Positions 1 to 6,053 of a stretch of DNA of 7,408 nt are shown here, piece by piece; within the stretch, counting starts at the first letter, position 1; every line of letters starts with the position of its first letter. A program made the translations under genes and the position numbers. The notes under the pieces are model-generated. The model did not search any database. It was given only the letters and a program-made list of their open reading frames with translations, and was not told the DNA's origin. Origin of the DNA: Bacteroidia bacterium. Its GTDB lineage: Bacteria > Bacteroidota > Bacteroidia > Bacteroidales > Azobacteroidaceae. The stretch is from contig BNWW01000084.1 in NCBI GenBank assembly GCA_025999115.1, positions 1 to 7,408 of the forward strand. Reading direction: 5' to 3'.

Positions 1-71
1 GGGCACACAAAATATGTTGCGATTGAGAGTGATTGCTATGAATAGGCAATGGAATAAAGTGATTGACGTAC

Positions 72-857
72 TCAAAAATACGAATAGGTTGGCGGCTTAG
101 AAAAAAACGACAATTTGAAATGCACCCGTTCAAATTTCGTTAAAACAGAATCGTAATATTGTGTTGTGTTTAATGCGAATTCCCCAAGTAACGCTCCTTT
201 TGACATTTCTTCAAAAGGGAGCAAAATGTAATTTTTAATTTCATCAATCCAAGACTCTGGAATTTTATGAAAATTATTTTTCAAAATACTCACAGTATCA
301 CTTAAAATGTCCAAGTTATCTTCTTTTTTCTGTATTATTTCTTGATTAATCACATCGTTTTTATCTTTAAAACCATTGTTTTGTTCGCTATTTATCAATT
401 CTGTTACCCATTGGCAAATCTCTAATTCTGCATCGTCTGGATTTTTGCAATAATCAATACAAGTTATGCCATATAAATCAGAAGGCATTTTAATGTTACC
501 AACTTTCACAGTTATTGCTTTTGTTCTACCTAAAACACCTGAAAATAAACCGTGTTCAAATACAACATTATCTCTTGCAACACTATGTATGTCCCCTCTA
601 CTCCAAGTTACATCATCTTTGGAATAAATGAATATTGCCGCTTTTATATCTTCTCTTGTAATTGATTCTTCTAAATTTTCAAAAGTACTTTTACCCGGTT
701 TGAAAATTTTAGAAGGCGACTTATCCCACGCAATAGGTTCTGCACCAGCACGTCTTACTATGCTTGAAATTATCCGCAAGTATTTTTTAGCAACGTCTTG
801 ATTATTTGCTGCTTCTGACGAGCTGCCAATAAAGATTTTTATTTTGTTGTCGTTCAT
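72..857 (-). CDS. TIR-like nucleotide-binding protein, probable anti-phage effector (CAP12/Pycsar TIR family)
   Basis: A 261-residue cytoplasmic protein without a signal peptide or membrane segment. Residues 1 to about 155 match the TIR-like family used by Pycsar and CBASS-type effectors (PF10137): IFIGSSSE (8-15) forms the first strand and nucleotide loop, W44 and the PG..TFENLEE stretch (54-64) follow, then IFIYSKDD (75-82), RDNVVFEHGLF (95-105), LGR (109-111) and PSDLYGI (125-131). Known members degrade NAD+ when triggered; E101 in the VVFE motif is the likely catalytic glutamate (inference). Residues 156-261 are charged and mostly helical and I do not recognise them; they are shorter than a STING domain, so this is not an obvious TIR-STING. 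No cyclase gene lies beside it, so the trigger is unknown. The ATG at 857 fits the promoter upstream. The gene is clearly A+T-richer than the ankyrin gene, which suggests transfer. The last residues (KPPTYSYF) may be read-through into a neighbouring element. Confidence 0.85.
   Translation of the reverse strand: MNDNKIKIFIGSSSEAANNQDVAKKYLRIISSIVRRAGAEPIAWDKSPSKIFKPGKSTFENLEESITREDIKAAIFIYSKDDVTWSRGDIHSVARDNVVFEHGLFSGVLGRTKAITVKVGNIKMPSDLYGITCIDYCKNPDDAELEICQWVTELINSEQNNGFKDKNDVINQEIIQKKEDNLDILSDTVSILKNNFHKIPESWIDEIKNYILLPFEEMSKGALLGEFALNTTQYYDSVLTKFERVHFKLSFFSKPPTYSYF
73..107 (-). promoter_or_regulatory. Possible Bacteroidota promoter reading left, overlapping the end of the TIR gene
   Basis: On the minus strand TATTTTTG (73-80) fits the Bacteroidota -7 consensus TAnnTTTG exactly. 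It is preceded by a 20-base spacer (81-100) and a run of seven T (101-107) where the -33 element would sit. The geometry matches that of the promoter at 1463-1497. It would drive a gene beyond the left edge. The match lies inside the last codons of the TIR gene and the region is A+T-rich, so chance occurrence is possible. Confidence 0.35.
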
Positions 858-895
858 ATAGATTACTTATTTTTATTTCAAGCAATAATTACCTG

Positions 896-930
896 CAAAA
901 ATACAATTTTTTATGTTTCATTTAACAATT
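896..930 (-). promoter_or_regulatory. Promoter of the TIR gene
   Basis: TATTTTTG on the minus strand at 896-903 is a perfect Bacteroidota -7 box. The -33 region at 924-930 contains TTG (926-928). The start codon at 857 is about 40 bases downstream, leaving a short A+T-rich leader without a Shine-Dalgarno sequence, which is usual in this phylum. This supports separate transcription of the TIR gene. Confidence 0.55.
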
Positions 931-973
931 ATTCAAAAAATCATATTATATCTTCTTGTCCTACTCACTTGTT

Positions 974-1070
974 GGGTGGTGGGTGGGCAGAGCCGAAAAG
1001 TGGCGAAGCCAATTTTTTGGCGTGGGGTTGGCGGTGCGGTGTGAGCATAGCGAACACCGCAAAAGCCAAC
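974..1070. repeat. REP-like composite hairpin element with a G-rich run
   Basis: This GC-rich island in A+T-rich DNA has three parts. A G-rich run (974-987) reads GGG-T-GG-T-GGG-T-GGG and could fold as a compact G-quadruplex on the plus strand. A small hairpin (1008-1021) has arms GCCAA and TTGGC around TTTT. A two-step stem-loop follows: GTTGGC (1027-1032) pairs with GCCAAC (1065-1070), and inside it GCGGTGT (1036-1042) pairs with ACACCGC (1054-1060) around an 11-base loop. The form resembles REP or small non-autonomous mobile elements. Only one copy is visible, so its repeated nature is inferred. Confidence 0.5.
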
Positions 1071-1270
1071 TATCTATAAAATATCTTTACATCATTCTTA
1101 TTCCTTTTCTTTCGTTTATTTTCCAAAGTGAGCCATTATTGTCAGAAATGCTCCGTTTTCTTTCGCTTCTCAATCGCACTACCCTTAAAATGTCATTTAA
1201 CTCATAAATATGCGCAACTTTTCTTTTTGCCTGTACTTTACAAGCTTCAGTATAAATCATTGCTGTTTAA

Positions 1271-1435
1271 TTATTTATCACTTTTTACTAATTGCATATT
1301 TTGTATTGTCATTGTCCCCAATCTTTGGGAGAGTGTCCCAAGAGATATACCGTATAAAATTGCCGAAATCGCGACAACCCGGCTACCGACACATTCTTTA
1401 ATCCATTCTGTGACAATATGTTGTCAGAAATTCAT
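1271..1435 (-). pseudogene. Frameshifted remnant resembling the N-terminal domain of a DUF1016 (YhcG-type nuclease) protein
   Basis: The ATG at 1435 has a good Shine-Dalgarno sequence (AAGGA, 1443-1447, seven bases away) and a strong promoter upstream, but the frame stops after three codons (M-N-F-stop). The next frame reads NVSVAGLSRFRQFYTVY, close to the conserved L..RQFY..Y helix of DUF1016 N-terminal domains. The third frame then continues the same stretch with LGTLSQRLGTM and ends at 1271. Two frame changes with a plausible continuous family signal suggest a decayed gene. An intact DUF1016 protein has over 300 residues with a PD-(D/E)XK-like nuclease domain, so most of the gene is gone. 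The family call comes from motif memory only, so confidence is limited. Confidence 0.38.
1411..1426. repeat. 16-bp palindrome, operator-like
   Basis: TGACAATATGTTGTCA has two perfect 6-base arms (TGACAA and TTGTCA) around TATG. It lies about 30-45 bases downstream of the expected transcription start of the remnant, just inside its first codons. The position and form suit a repressor site, but chance or coding constraint cannot be excluded. Confidence 0.3.
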
Positions 1436-1442
1436 TGTCTAA

Positions 1443-1497
1443 TCCTTATTAAATTTCGAGTGCAAAGGTACTCATAAATTAATATTGCATAAAAAAA
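1443..1497 (-). promoter_or_regulatory. Strong Bacteroidota promoter and ribosome binding site of the remnant gene
   Basis: TACCTTTG on the minus strand at 1463-1470 is an exact -7 box. It is preceded by a 20-base spacer and seven T at 1491-1497 in the -33 position. AAGGA at 1443-1447 lies seven bases before the ATG at 1435. All signals for expression are intact although the coding part is broken, so a short untranslated RNA may still be made. Confidence 0.6.
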
Positions 1498-1556
1498 CAC
1501 GTTAAAAAATTTGCATAATCCAATTTCTTGAATAGTATTTTTCAATTCCGCCAAAT

Positions 1557-1591
1557 CCTGTTATTATTTTATTCTCTGTTGTCATAACAGG
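1557..1591 (-). terminator. Hairpin after the operon, possible terminator
   Basis: CCTGTTAT (1557-1564) and ATAACAGG (1584-1591) form a perfect 8-bp stem with a 19-base loop, beginning about 28 bases after the stop of the TPR-like gene. No T-run follows on the minus strand, so it is not a classic intrinsic terminator. Its position at the end of the co-directional run is the main support. Confidence 0.3.
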
Positions 1592-1619
1592 TCATTCAAA
1601 CTAATTATTTTACTGCCAT

Positions 1620-2078
1620 TCAATTTATATTTGAAAAATGCTTATTCGCAAGTGTATCGGCAATGCGTTTCGCCGTTTCGTTGTCGTCTGTTTGCACACA
1701 AATATCGTACAGCAAGCGGTTGGCGCGCAGCAAAACGAGTTCGGGGCAAAGCGTCAAACTTTCTCCAATCAGCGGATTTTGGTAATTCGCCGATTGCGCC
1801 TCTGTTTCAAGCAATTGATTTATCGCTGCATTTCGCTGAACAGGCAATAGTATTTTGATGTTTCTGATGCACTTTTCGATATTTTCTCTTGCCTGTCGAA
1901 AATCGTTGGCAAAGAAATAGCACAAGGATTTATTATATTGAACAACCGTGTTTTCGGTGTCCTGTGATTGAAAAAACAGCAGTGCATCAACATATTGCCC
2001 GTTGTTCATCAACAGACAACCGGCACTGAAATCAGTCGATTTGTTGCTGTTGGGTGGTGGTCCGTAAAGATTATTCAT
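1620..2078 (-). CDS. Small TPR-like protein of unknown function
   Basis: A 152-residue protein, cytoplasmic by sequence, with no signal peptide. After a short proline-rich start (GPPP, 6-9) come helix pairs of TPR type: 17-40 (sequence around GQYVDALLFF), 44-77 (YNKSLCYFFANDFRQAREN) and a third helical stretch at about 112-147 (LLRANRLLYDI to RIADTLANKH). The alternating small and aromatic positions, as in NKSLCYFFANDF, are typical of TPRs, but the first repeat is degenerate. TPRs bind protein partners; the obvious candidate is the ankyrin protein encoded 16 bases upstream, with which it must be co-transcribed. The ATG at 2078 is the first in frame after the preceding stop and gives a sensible N-terminus. 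No enzyme motif is visible. Confidence 0.75.
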   Translation of the reverse strand: MNNLYGPPPNSNKSTDFSAGCLLMNNGQYVDALLFFQSQDTENTVVQYNKSLCYFFANDFRQARENIEKCIRNIKILLPVQRNAAINQLLETEAQSANYQNPLIGESLTLCPELVLLRANRLLYDICVQTDDNETAKRIADTLANKHFSNIN

Positions 2079-2094
2079 ATTTCATAATTTTTTA

Positions 2095-3681
2095 TCACAT
2101 TTTACTCAACAACAATTTCACCAGCGGCTCATTTTCGGTAGCCACCGCCATATCCATAGCCGTTTCGCCTTTGTTGTTGGCTACGGCGACATCGGCATCA
2201 AAATCCAAGAGCAATTCGCAAAAGGCTTTAGTGGTGTTTTTTGAACGGTTTTTGAAAGTATAATGCAACGCCGTGTTGCCCTCCGTGTCGCGGGCATTGA
2301 CTTCTACGCCTGCTTCGAGGATACTCAGCAGGGTGTTTTCTATCTCCTCCTGGTCTTTCGTGCAGGCGAGCATCAGCGGAGTTTGTCCCGCGTGGTTGCT
2401 CAGGTTGAAATCGGCGCGGTAGCGCATCGCCTCTTCGCTGGCAACGACCTCGAGGTCAAAGTGATACAGACGGGTGTCCGCTGCATATTTCAATGCGTAG
2501 GTAACGAGCGTATCGGCATCGTCATTGACGGTGTCGTTGATGTTATAACCCGCATCAATAAAGGCTTTTAGGATTTGTTCCACACGTTTTTCCTTTTGCA
2601 CTTTTTCCATTGATATATTGTGCCCGCAGGTCAGCAGCCACGTGATGGGGGCTTTGCCGTCGCCGTTTTTGTAATCGGGTTTCGCGCCGTTTTGCAAGAG
2701 CAGTTTTACAGCCTCCACGCTCTTGCAGTCGCAAGCCACTGCAAGCGGCGTGCAGCCGAGATAATCACGGCTGTCGTCAGTCGGCTCGCCGTCAAGCAGG
2801 GCGTTGGGGTCGGCACCGTTTTTCAGCAGGGTGGCGATTGCCCCCAGGTCGTCTTTGATAACGGCTTGGTGCAAGTTCATACCACCGGTTGCCGCGCCGC
2901 CGCTTTCCACGTCTTCGCCGTTGAGGTAAGCAGCCATTTTCTTGGCGCCGGACTCAACGGCATTTTCCAACGCCGTGCGCCCATACTGGTTTTTCTCGTC
3001 CTTATCCACCCCGTTTTCTACCAATGTTTTGACTGTCAGGAAATAATATTCTATTTTTTTGTGAATTGCCTGTAATTCTTCATTGCATTCCTGCACTCTT
3101 TTTTGGGCGGATTTTATCCACGACTCACCCAAATTTGCCGCTTTTACCAACTCTTCACCGGCTTTTTTAACTCTGTCTTCGGCATATTGAAGACTGCTTA
3201 TCGGACGTTTCGCATAATCGGCGGCAATGTGAATGGCGGTGTTTCCATCGCGGTCGGTCATTGTGAGTTTCGCGCCGTGTTCTGCCAACGCGGCAATGAA
3301 AGGGTAATTGCCCTCTTCCGCCGCGTAGTGATAACAGCACATATAGCGGTTGTCGTCTTTGCGCAGCACACTGACGCGCTGTTCGAGCAAAAACGCCACA
3401 CTTGCTTTTATGTCTTCGTCTCTTGGCAGGTAATACCGCGCCTCGTCTAACTTTGCCACAATGTGCAAAAGCGTATGTTTGTATTCGTCTTGCAGCAGCG
3501 GGTCAATGCCTGCCTCTACCAGCAAGCGCAGGGCGCGGACATCGGCAAAGTTTGCCGCAAGCGTAATCAGTTCTACACCGTAATCGTTGCCGCTTTCGGC
3601 AAGCGCGGTTTGATAGGCGTTCAAAATGTCCTCTTGCGGGGCATTTTGTTCGTACATTTTTTTGATTTCGTAGGTTTGCAT
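2095..3681 (-). CDS. Ankyrin-repeat protein with a coiled-coil insertion
   Basis: Using the ATG at 3681 the protein has 528 residues. The reading frame is open upstream to an ATG at 3723, but those 14 extra codons are read from one arm and the loop of a hairpin and are probably not translated. About ten ankyrin units are visible, for example at residues 36-61, 66-106, 112-141, 145-154, 216-249, 267-295, 308-336, 431-465, 467-498 and 504-528, with typical TPL.LAC, GNTALH and LLL..GA motifs. Residues 164-215 interrupt the array with a highly charged helix likely to form a coiled coil. There is no signal peptide, so it acts in the cytoplasm, probably by binding a protein. Ankyrin proteins occur as immunity proteins in polymorphic toxin loci, which would fit the Imm11-like gene in the same run, but this is inference. 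It is much richer in G+C than the TIR and Imm11-like genes. Confidence 0.88.
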   Translation of the reverse strand: MQTYEIKKMYEQNAPQEDILNAYQTALAESGNDYGVELITLAANFADVRALRLLVEAGIDPLLQDEYKHTLLHIVAKLDEARYYLPRDEDIKASVAFLLEQRVSVLRKDDNRYMCCYHYAAEEGNYPFIAALAEHGAKLTMTDRDGNTAIHIAADYAKRPISSLQYAEDRVKKAGEELVKAANLGESWIKSAQKRVQECNEELQAIHKKIEYYFLTVKTLVENGVDKDEKNQYGRTALENAVESGAKKMAAYLNGEDVESGGAATGGMNLHQAVIKDDLGAIATLLKNGADPNALLDGEPTDDSRDYLGCTPLAVACDCKSVEAVKLLLQNGAKPDYKNGDGKAPITWLLTCGHNISMEKVQKEKRVEQILKAFIDAGYNINDTVNDDADTLVTYALKYAADTRLYHFDLEVVASEEAMRYRADFNLSNHAGQTPLMLACTKDQEEIENTLLSILEAGVEVNARDTEGNTALHYTFKNRSKNTTKAFCELLLDFDADVAVANNKGETAMDMAVATENEPLVKLLLSKM

Positions 3682-3699
3682 AATTATTTGATTTTTTAT

Positions 3700-3744
3700 T
3701 GTCTGAACTGTGATTTTAATCATACTAAAATCACAGTTCGGACA
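3700..3744. repeat. Near-perfect 19-bp hairpin between the lipoprotein and ankyrin genes
   Basis: TGTCTGAACTGTGATTTTA (3700-3718) pairs with its inverse copy at 3726-3744 around a 7-base loop, with one imperfect position. On the plus strand that position is a G-U pair; on the minus-strand RNA it is a C-A mismatch. It lies in the 109-base gap, 47 bases after the lipoprotein stop and 19 bases before the ankyrin ATG. It could attenuate transcription between the two parts of the run, or be a dispersed intergenic element. There is no T-run after it on the minus strand. Confidence 0.6.
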
Positions 3745-3790
3745 TTTTATTGATTAACCGGCTGACCGCTATACCATTCTTCGCCATAAT

Positions 3791-4423
3791 CTATTCTTCC
3801 ACACTTACATTGCCTTCTGCATCGGCAGTAAAGGTAAATTCGGAATATTCGGTAACAAATGCCGCCGCACCCCGATTGTTGGTACCCAAATTAGTGCCGC
3901 CTTTGCAACGCACCCAAAAACGGTGCTTCGTTTCTTTGGGGTTGCCGTTGAAAGTCATATTATACAACTTAACGCCGTCTGCCTGATAGCCTTCCGCTTT
4001 CAGCATTTCGATTGCCTTATTCACATGGGTCGCCACTTGCGAAAAGTCTATTTCGTTCAGTTTTATACCGTTGGCGGCTTCCAACTTTTTTATTTTTCCG
4101 GGGTTGGAAAAATCTATCTCCATAGATGCCTTTGACTTGCGCGGTTTTTGATTGCCTGTTATCGTAAAACTATATTGCACAGGCTCATCTGCGTTTGGCT
4201 CTAAACATTTAATAGAAGCAACGTCCATATCGAATGAAAAATCTTGTGTTGTACTCATCATCAGAGAGAATACAACGGTCTGCGGGTCAATGTTTTTTTC
4301 CAATTTTGAAGGGAAAAAGTTATTGATGGATTTTTGCTCGGTAACATTCGCGCCAAAAAAGCCGCAACCGCCCAACATCAGCGCAAATGCGCCGGAAACT
4401 AATTGAATGATTGTCTTTTTCAT
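3791..4423 (-). CDS. Predicted lipoprotein of unknown function
   Basis: A 210-residue protein with a type II signal peptide: MKK, a hydrophobic stretch (5-17), then the lipobox LGGC with the lipidated cysteine at 20. The mature part is soluble, with alternating strands (51-73, 82-90, 100-105, 152-160, 166-173, 187-200) and one helix (127-145). I recognise no family. It would sit on the periplasmic side of the inner membrane or on the outer membrane. Its gene starts 15 bases after the stop of the DUF1266 gene, so the two are surely co-transcribed. Two further cysteines (73 and 173) could form a disulfide. Ends with TAG at 3791-3793, followed by the hairpin-bearing gap. Confidence 0.8.
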   Translation of the reverse strand: MKKTIIQLVSGAFALMLGGCGFFGANVTEQKSINNFFPSKLEKNIDPQTVVFSLMMSTTQDFSFDMDVASIKCLEPNADEPVQYSFTITGNQKPRKSKASMEIDFSNPGKIKKLEAANGIKLNEIDFSQVATHVNKAIEMLKAEGYQADGVKLYNMTFNGNPKETKHRFWVRCKGGTNLGTNNRGAAAFVTEYSEFTFTADAEGNVSVEE

Positions 4424-4438
4424 TCTTTAAAATTATTA

Positions 4439-5443
4439 TTATTTCCAAGCCACTTGTTGCCAGGGACTGTTCGATTTCTTTATCAAATCTTCGGCAAGCG
4501 TGGGCATAGCATCGTTGGCAGCAGCGCCATTCCAAAGGAAACGCCCGATGATGTAACTGTTGGCGATTTCCTCCCACGAACTGAACTTGCGCTGCGCCAA
4601 TGCGTAAGCGGCGTCAATGTATTCCCACGCCTCGTCTTCCGTGATGTATTTGGCTTCGTAGCAAAGGCGGGCGATGAAAATCAAACGCCCTGCGTCCCAA
4701 CCTTCAACTCCCAGTTTCTCAATATCATCGGCGTGATTAATGATTTTCAATTCTTTGAGTTGATTGATGGACTCTTTCAAATTATAGGTTTGCGAGTAGG
4801 CTTTTTCGGCATCTTCCTGCGTGGTCATATTCTCAATGATAATGGCTTTTATCGCTTCGTCGGAACCGGCTTGCGCGGCTTTCCAAACGGTTGGAAAATA
4901 ATAGACAAAACCTTTATCTCGCAGATAATCAAGCGTTTCAATAGCCGTATCTCTGCCATTAACGTCCCACCATTCGCTCAGAATAGTGTAGAGTTTGTTG
5001 CCGATGTCTGCTTTCATCGTATTGAGGAATGCGCCTTGCTGGTAGGCGTAAAGCGCGCCGACGAGGATTTTTTTCGATTCAAGAGTGGTAACATCGCCGC
5101 CAATACGAAACCCGCCGGTGAAAACACGGACAACAGATAGGAAAGTGCTTTTGTTACGGTATATCCACGAGCCGACAAAACCGACTATAAATACACCGCA
5201 AATAAGCAAGACGTAACGAAGCAATTTTGCGTTTTGCGCGAGATATTCTGCTTGTTGCTGTTGGCGTACGAGTTCCAGACTGTCGCGTCTTGCCTCTTCA
5301 ATTTTTCTTTCTTCTGCCTGTCGGGCTTTCGATTCGGCTTGTTCGCGCATCGCTTTTTCAACCTGCGTTTCTGCCGTTGCTACACTTGGCGCTGCCACGC
5401 TGAGGGCAATGCCTAACATGATTGTTGCTAAAATCTTTTTCAT
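4439..5443 (-). CDS. Membrane-anchored DUF1266 protein with signal peptide and periplasmic coiled coil
   Basis: A 334-residue protein in three parts. Residues 1-24 are a signal peptide with a likely cut after ATA (22-24). Residues 25-73 are almost all charged or Gln/Ala and should form a coiled coil outside the membrane. Residues 75-94 are a membrane helix followed by positive residues (R96, K98, R106), placing the C-terminal part in the cytoplasm. Residues about 125-334 carry the DUF1266 signature: the helical repeat, GWDAGRL (248-254), IARLCYEA (257-264), EEAW-like EDEAWEYI (269-276), KFSSWEE (286-292) and SYIIGRFLW (296-304). DUF1266 has no established function; the E. coli members YbeR and YbeU are soluble, so this anchored layout is unusual. 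It lies 11 bases after the two-helix membrane protein gene and could form a membrane complex with it. Confidence 0.82.
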   Translation of the reverse strand: MKKILATIMLGIALSVAAPSVATAETQVEKAMREQAESKARQAEERKIEEARRDSLELVRQQQQAEYLAQNAKLLRYVLLICGVFIVGFVGSWIYRNKSTFLSVVRVFTGGFRIGGDVTTLESKKILVGALYAYQQGAFLNTMKADIGNKLYTILSEWWDVNGRDTAIETLDYLRDKGFVYYFPTVWKAAQAGSDEAIKAIIIENMTTQEDAEKAYSQTYNLKESINQLKELKIINHADDIEKLGVEGWDAGRLIFIARLCYEAKYITEDEAWEYIDAAYALAQRKFSSWEEIANSYIIGRFLWNGAAANDAMPTLAEDLIKKSNSPWQQVAWK

Positions 5444-5454
5444 AAAACTGTTTT

Positions 5455-6024
5455 TTAAGTTGATTTAATACTTTTAATAATTGAATAGAATTGCGAATAC
5501 TGCGGCTCTTGAATTACTTTTACATCAGTGATGCCGCGATTGTCTGATGTAGAAAAATACCACGTCAGCAGCAGGTAAAACGTTTTTCCTGTTGCATCTT
5601 CGTGAATGTCGAGTTGCAGCGGTCGGTCGTTAGAAGCCGGCTCGGCTGCCAGACCTGCAAAATCATCATTCCGGAACATACTGATAACTTTTTGACAGGC
5701 AGCGCAATCCAGCGTTGCGTTGTTTTCGGGGTATGCAAACTTTTTAGTTGCAAGCTTCTTGATTTTCCCTCCGCTTGCCAAAGAATAATAGTCTTTGCTG
5801 CCGAAAAAGGCAGAGTAGCCGAAACCAATCAGTCCGATAACCGCAACGATGCGTACCAGCCAGTTTCCTATCGGAATAATTGAGGGAAAAATAATCAACA
5901 GCACACAAATTGCTGTCAGTACATAGCTGATAAGCCTTTTCTGTTTATCAACTCTTTCTTCAAACATAGAGGAGTTTGTCCAATAAAACTCGTAAATGCT
6001 TCTGGGAAAATTGTTTGTGTCCAT
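5455..6024 (-). CDS. Small protein with two membrane helices, unknown function
   Basis: A 189-residue protein. A cytoplasmic-type N-terminus with many charges (21-30) precedes two hydrophobic helices at about 31-50 and 55-73, separated only by a tight PIGN turn, so both ends should face the same side, likely the cytoplasm. The remaining 115 residues are soluble, with the pair C107 and C110 (CAAC) and strands at 135-139, 147-156 and 166-171. I know no family with this pattern. The gene is 29 bases after the OB-type lipoprotein gene and 11 bases before the DUF1266 gene, so it belongs to the same transcript. The CxxC is a lone pair and too little to predict metal or redox chemistry. Confidence 0.75.
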   Translation of the reverse strand: MDTNNFPRSIYEFYWTNSSMFEERVDKQKRLISYVLTAICVLLIIFPSIIPIGNWLVRIVAVIGLIGFGYSAFFGSKDYYSLASGGKIKKLATKKFAYPENNATLDCAACQKVISMFRNDDFAGLAAEPASNDRPLQLDIHEDATGKTFYLLLTWYFSTSDNRGITDVKVIQEPQYSQFYSIIKSIKST

Positions 6025-6053
6025 GATACTTATTTTTTATTTTTAAATACAGT

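Larger units (their letters stand above)
858..1619. other. Long region without an intact gene
   Basis: About 760 bases separate the TIR gene from the operon to its right. The stretch holds the TIR promoter, a G-rich run and hairpin element (974-1070), a decayed coding remnant with its own promoter (1271-1497), and a hairpin just after the operon (1557-1591). The open frames on the plus strand here have no recognisable domain, overlap the hairpin element or one another, and are not supported. A 57-codon minus-strand frame at 1087-1260 is very basic, lacks a ribosome binding site and is also not accepted. Confidence 0.7.

Noticed and set aside
32..50. Short inverted repeat ATTGC/GCAAT as a terminator of the TIR gene
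   Set aside because: The stem is only five pairs and no T-run follows on the minus strand.
107..230. STING-like domain at the C-terminus of the TIR protein
   Set aside because: The remaining length is too short and I see no STING-like ligand motifs.
1087..1260. Minus-strand open frame of 57 codons, very rich in Arg and Lys
   Set aside because: No ribosome binding site, no family resemblance, ends next to the hairpin element, and lies downstream of a decayed gene; most likely chance.
956..1442. Three overlapping plus-strand open frames
   Set aside because: They overlap each other, cross the hairpin element or the reverse of the remnant gene, and show no domain or sensible composition.
2263..3753. 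Several plus-strand open frames opposite the ankyrin gene
   Set aside because: They are antisense shadows of a G+C-rich gene with clear ankyrin repeats on the minus strand.
4320..4577. Minus-strand open frame of 85 codons across the junction of the DUF1266 and lipoprotein genes
   Set aside because: It overlaps two well-supported genes in another frame and contains no recognisable motif.
4403..5140. 245-codon plus-strand open frame
   Set aside because: It lies antisense to the DUF1266 gene, whose signal peptide, membrane helix and conserved motifs show the minus strand is coding.
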